64,000 bases of DNA, taken from NCBI RefSeq assembly GCF_048892425.1, contig NZ_JBLZHU010000012.1, positions 25,772-89,771 on the forward strand, written 5' to 3'. This DNA is from Pacificispira sp002696645. Lineage in GTDB: Bacteria > Pseudomonadota > Alphaproteobacteria > UBA8366 > Aestuariispiraceae. Positions 62,151 through 64,000 of the stretch are shown here, piece by piece (the stretch's first letter is position 1; each line of letters opens with the position of its first letter). The position numbers and the translations under genes were made by a program. Below the pieces are notes generated by a model. That model was not told the origin of the DNA and did not search any database. It saw only the letters and a program-made list of their open reading frames with translations.

Positions 62151-62501
62151 ATGAGCGATATTACCCGCCTGGATCCCGGTGCCCGCATGAGCGGTGCTGT
62201 CATTCACAATGGCGTTGTCTATTTGGCCGGTCAGACCGGAACTGCTGGCGAAAGCGTGACTGTTCAGACGCAAACCGCGCTGGCCAAAGTCGAAGACCTG
62301 CTGGCCAAGGCCGGGTCCAACAAGTCCCGCATTCTGCAGGCAGTGATCTGGCTGGCGGATATGGATGATTTCGCAGAAATGAACGCAGTCTGGGATGCCT
62401 GGGTCCCTAAAGGCAATACGCCCGCCCGCGCAACCGGTGAGGCGAAACTGGCAACGCCAGACTATCGCTTTGAAGTGATCATCGTCGCCGCGCAAGCTTA
62501 A
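62151..62501 (+). CDS. RidA-family enamine/imine deaminase
   Basis: This 116-residue YjgF/RidA trimer-forming protein opens with MSGAVIHNGVVYLAGQTG and carries NKSRILQAVIWLADMDDFAE and NTPARATGEAKLA with the active-site Arg. It hydrolyses reactive enamines or imines. GAGAGGAAG precedes the ATG. Confidence 0.92.
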   Translation: MSDITRLDPGARMSGAVIHNGVVYLAGQTGTAGESVTVQTQTALAKVEDLLAKAGSNKSRILQAVIWLADMDDFAEMNAVWDAWVPKGNTPARATGEAKLATPDYRFEVIIVAAQA

Positions 62502-62523
62502 GTCAAAGAGCGGGACGAATCTG

Positions 62524-63867
62524 ATGTCATCCATAGTGCTGCAATCACGGCTGTTCGGGGATATGTTCGGGACCGCAGAAATGCGGGCCTTGTATTCTGA
62601 TGAGGCCCTGGTTCAGCGCTATCTGGATGTGGAAGTTGCCCTGGCCCGCGCGCAAGCCGGGCTGGGCATTATCCCGGCCGAAGCGGCAGAGGCCCTGGCC
62701 CGTGTGGCGCAGGTGTCGCGTGTGGATTGGGATCATCTGGCGACGCGCACGCGCATCGTTGGCTATCCGATCCTGCCGCTGGTCGAACAATTGTCGAAAT
62801 GGGCTGAAGGTGGCCTGGGTCAATGGTCCCATTGGGGCGCAACCACTCAGGACATCATGGATACCGCAGATGTGCTGCAATTGCGCGATGCGCTGGATCT
62901 GATTTCAACAGATCTGGACGCGGTCGGGGCAGCATTGGCAAAGCTGGCGGAAGATCATGCCACAACGCCCATGGCCGGGCGCACCCATTTACAGCATGCC
63001 CTGCCGATTTCCTTTGGGTATAAGGCCGCGACCTGGCTGGCGGCCATTGATCGCCATCGCGACCGTTTGGCGCAATTGCGGCCCCGGGTTGAGGTTGTCG
63101 CTTTTTCCGGCGCTACGGGAACGCTGGCATCTTTGGGTGACAATGGTCTGAAGGTTCAGGCGGCCCTGGCTGAGGAATTGAACCTCGCGGTGCCTGATAT
63201 TACCTGGCACACCGCACGGGATGGATTTGCGGAAGTCACCGGATTTCTGGCCCTGACCTGCGCGACCTTGGGCAAGATTGGCTATGACATCATGTTGATG
63301 ATGCAATCTGAAACCGGTGAAGTCCTGGAACCCTTTGTACAAGGACGTGGTGCGTCCTCAACCATGCCGCAAAAGCGCAACCCCATCTCGTCAGAAATGA
63401 TGCTGGCCAGTGCAAAGATCGTGCGCGAACAGCATTCCGCCATGCTGGACGCGATGGTGCAGGATCATGAGCGCGCGACCGGCCAATGGCAGGTGGAATG
63501 GCAGGCTCTACCTACCGCGATTATCGTTGCCTCAGGCGGATTGCGTGCCGCGCGGGACGTTTTGCAAGGGCTGGAAGTGCGGCCTGACACAATGCGTAAG
63601 GTGTTGGATGTAACCGGTGGGTTGATCGTGGCGGAGGCTGTGATGATGGGCCTCGCCACCGATCTGGGTCGTCAGGTTGCCCATGATCTTGTCTATGATT
63701 GCTGTCGTGATGCGCTTGCAGGCAAGGGGACGTTTCTGGACTTGCTGTGTGCCGTGCCTGAAATCGCGAAAATCAAGAGCCGTGAGGACCTCGCCGCTTT
63801 GGTAGAACCGGGAAATTACCTCGGCTCAGCTCCCGAAATGGTGCGGCGTTTGCTTCAAAACCGGTAA
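62524..63867 (+). CDS. Adenylosuccinate lyase/3-carboxy-cis,cis-muconate cycloisomerase (PcaB)-family lyase
   Basis: This 447-residue fumarase/aspartase-superfamily protein carries the signature GASSTMPQKRNPISSEM and the HLQHALPISFGY and GATTQDIMDTADVLQL blocks. It most resembles PcaB-type cycloisomerases and related C-N lyases. It follows RidA by 22 nt. In an operon with RidA a C-N lyase role, releasing an amine or enamine, is as plausible as lactonisation. Confidence 0.9.
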   Translation: MSSIVLQSRLFGDMFGTAEMRALYSDEALVQRYLDVEVALARAQAGLGIIPAEAAEALARVAQVSRVDWDHLATRTRIVGYPILPLVEQLSKWAEGGLGQWSHWGATTQDIMDTADVLQLRDALDLISTDLDAVGAALAKLAEDHATTPMAGRTHLQHALPISFGYKAATWLAAIDRHRDRLAQLRPRVEVVAFSGATGTLASLGDNGLKVQAALAEELNLAVPDITWHTARDGFAEVTGFLALTCATLGKIGYDIMLMMQSETGEVLEPFVQGRGASSTMPQKRNPISSEMMLASAKIVREQHSAMLDAMVQDHERATGQWQVEWQALPTAIIVASGGLRAARDVLQGLEVRPDTMRKVLDVTGGLIVAEAVMMGLATDLGRQVAHDLVYDCCRDALAGKGTFLDLLCAVPEIAKIKSREDLAALVEPGNYLGSAPEMVRRLLQNR

Positions 63868-63891
63868 GAACCTCCCCCTCAAGGGGCAGGG

Positions 63892-64000
63892 CTATCGCAT
63901 ATGAGCGAAGAGCTTTGTGAGGAAGGCATCATCCCATCCGGCGCGTTTGATTTTGCCCTTGATGGAGCCTTTGTCGTCATTGGCTTTGATGATGTTGAGG
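63892..64000 (-). CDS. 3' end of a minus-strand gene running off the window
   Basis: The minus strand is open from the right edge to TAG at 63892-63894 and encodes LNIIKANDDKGSIKGKIKRA followed by GWDDAFLTKLFAHMR. The composition is protein-like and the position, convergent with the lyase gene, is reasonable. Family not recognised. Confidence 0.5.
   Translation of the reverse strand, partial: LNIIKANDDKGSIKGKIKRAGWDDAFLTKLFAHMR

Overview
The window looks like a chromosomal segment from a metabolically versatile, probably marine alphaproteobacterium. The reasons are the density of TRAP transporters, Rieske oxygenases and molybdenum hydroxylases, the medium GC content, and the many catabolic cassettes, each with its own regulator. 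This lineage call is inference from gene content; no rRNA is present. Housekeeping anchors are lepA (57.4-59.2 kb) and a tRNA-Ser(GGA) gene at 56.7 kb.

Layout: (1) 0.2-7.8 kb, a molybdenum-hydroxylase cassette (DUF1116 protein, MarR regulator, 2Fe-2S subunit fused to a CoxG domain, FAD subunit, Mo subunit, divergent amidohydrolase), probably for an N-heterocycle. (2) 8.1-11.3 kb, a membrane di-iron desaturase/hydroxylase, a KPHMT (PanB)-like enzyme broken by an in-frame TGA, a Rieske ferredoxin and a divergent LysR. (3) 11.4-17.3 kb, an aspartoacylase-like deacylase, a sulfatase, a ferredoxin-type reductase, a VanA-like Rieske oxygenase and a LysR. (4) 17.5-24.6 kb, a peptide-type ABC importer without ATPases, interleaved with an FAD oxidoreductase, a HisC-like aminotransferase and a GbcA-like Rieske oxygenase. 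A LysR remnant follows.

(5) 24.9-40.8 kb, a large candidate regulon around one IclR regulator. It holds a flavin reductase, a TAXI-TRAP transporter, a four-rhodanese protein, a DszC/acyl-CoA-dehydrogenase-like flavoprotein, a deiodinase-like redoxin, a Rieske dioxygenase (alpha and beta), a VOC dioxygenase, FAH and MmgE/PrpD enzymes, a nitroreductase, an SDR and a YeiH-type exporter. TGCGC-type palindromes recur in the promoters, and a 34-bp tandem repeat lies between the divergent flavin reductase and TAXI genes. The set fits uptake and breakdown of an aromatic compound carrying sulfur or halogen. (6) 41.0-44.8 kb, an AraC regulator, a cupin matching acetylacetone dioxygenase (Dke1) at every metal ligand, an acyl-CoA ligase and glyoxalase I. 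This is a coherent beta-diketone pathway. A broken aspartate dehydrogenase follows. (7) 45.2-53.1 kb, a DeoR-controlled TRAP transporter and a divergent polyol operon (GlpA-like and GlpB-like flavoproteins plus a FGGY kinase).

(8) 53.1-56.8 kb, a small AT-richer island between a 24-bp copy of the tRNA-Ser 3' end and the tRNA itself. It carries an IS3 remnant and an SGNH/MBOAT acyltransferase pair. A decayed integrase lies just outside, suggesting stacked insertions at one tRNA. (9) 57.0-64.0 kb, a small membrane protein, lepA, and an operon of enolase-superfamily enzyme, YtoQ, TauD-type dioxygenase, RidA and PcaB-like lyase. The 3' end of an unidentified minus-strand gene runs off the right edge.
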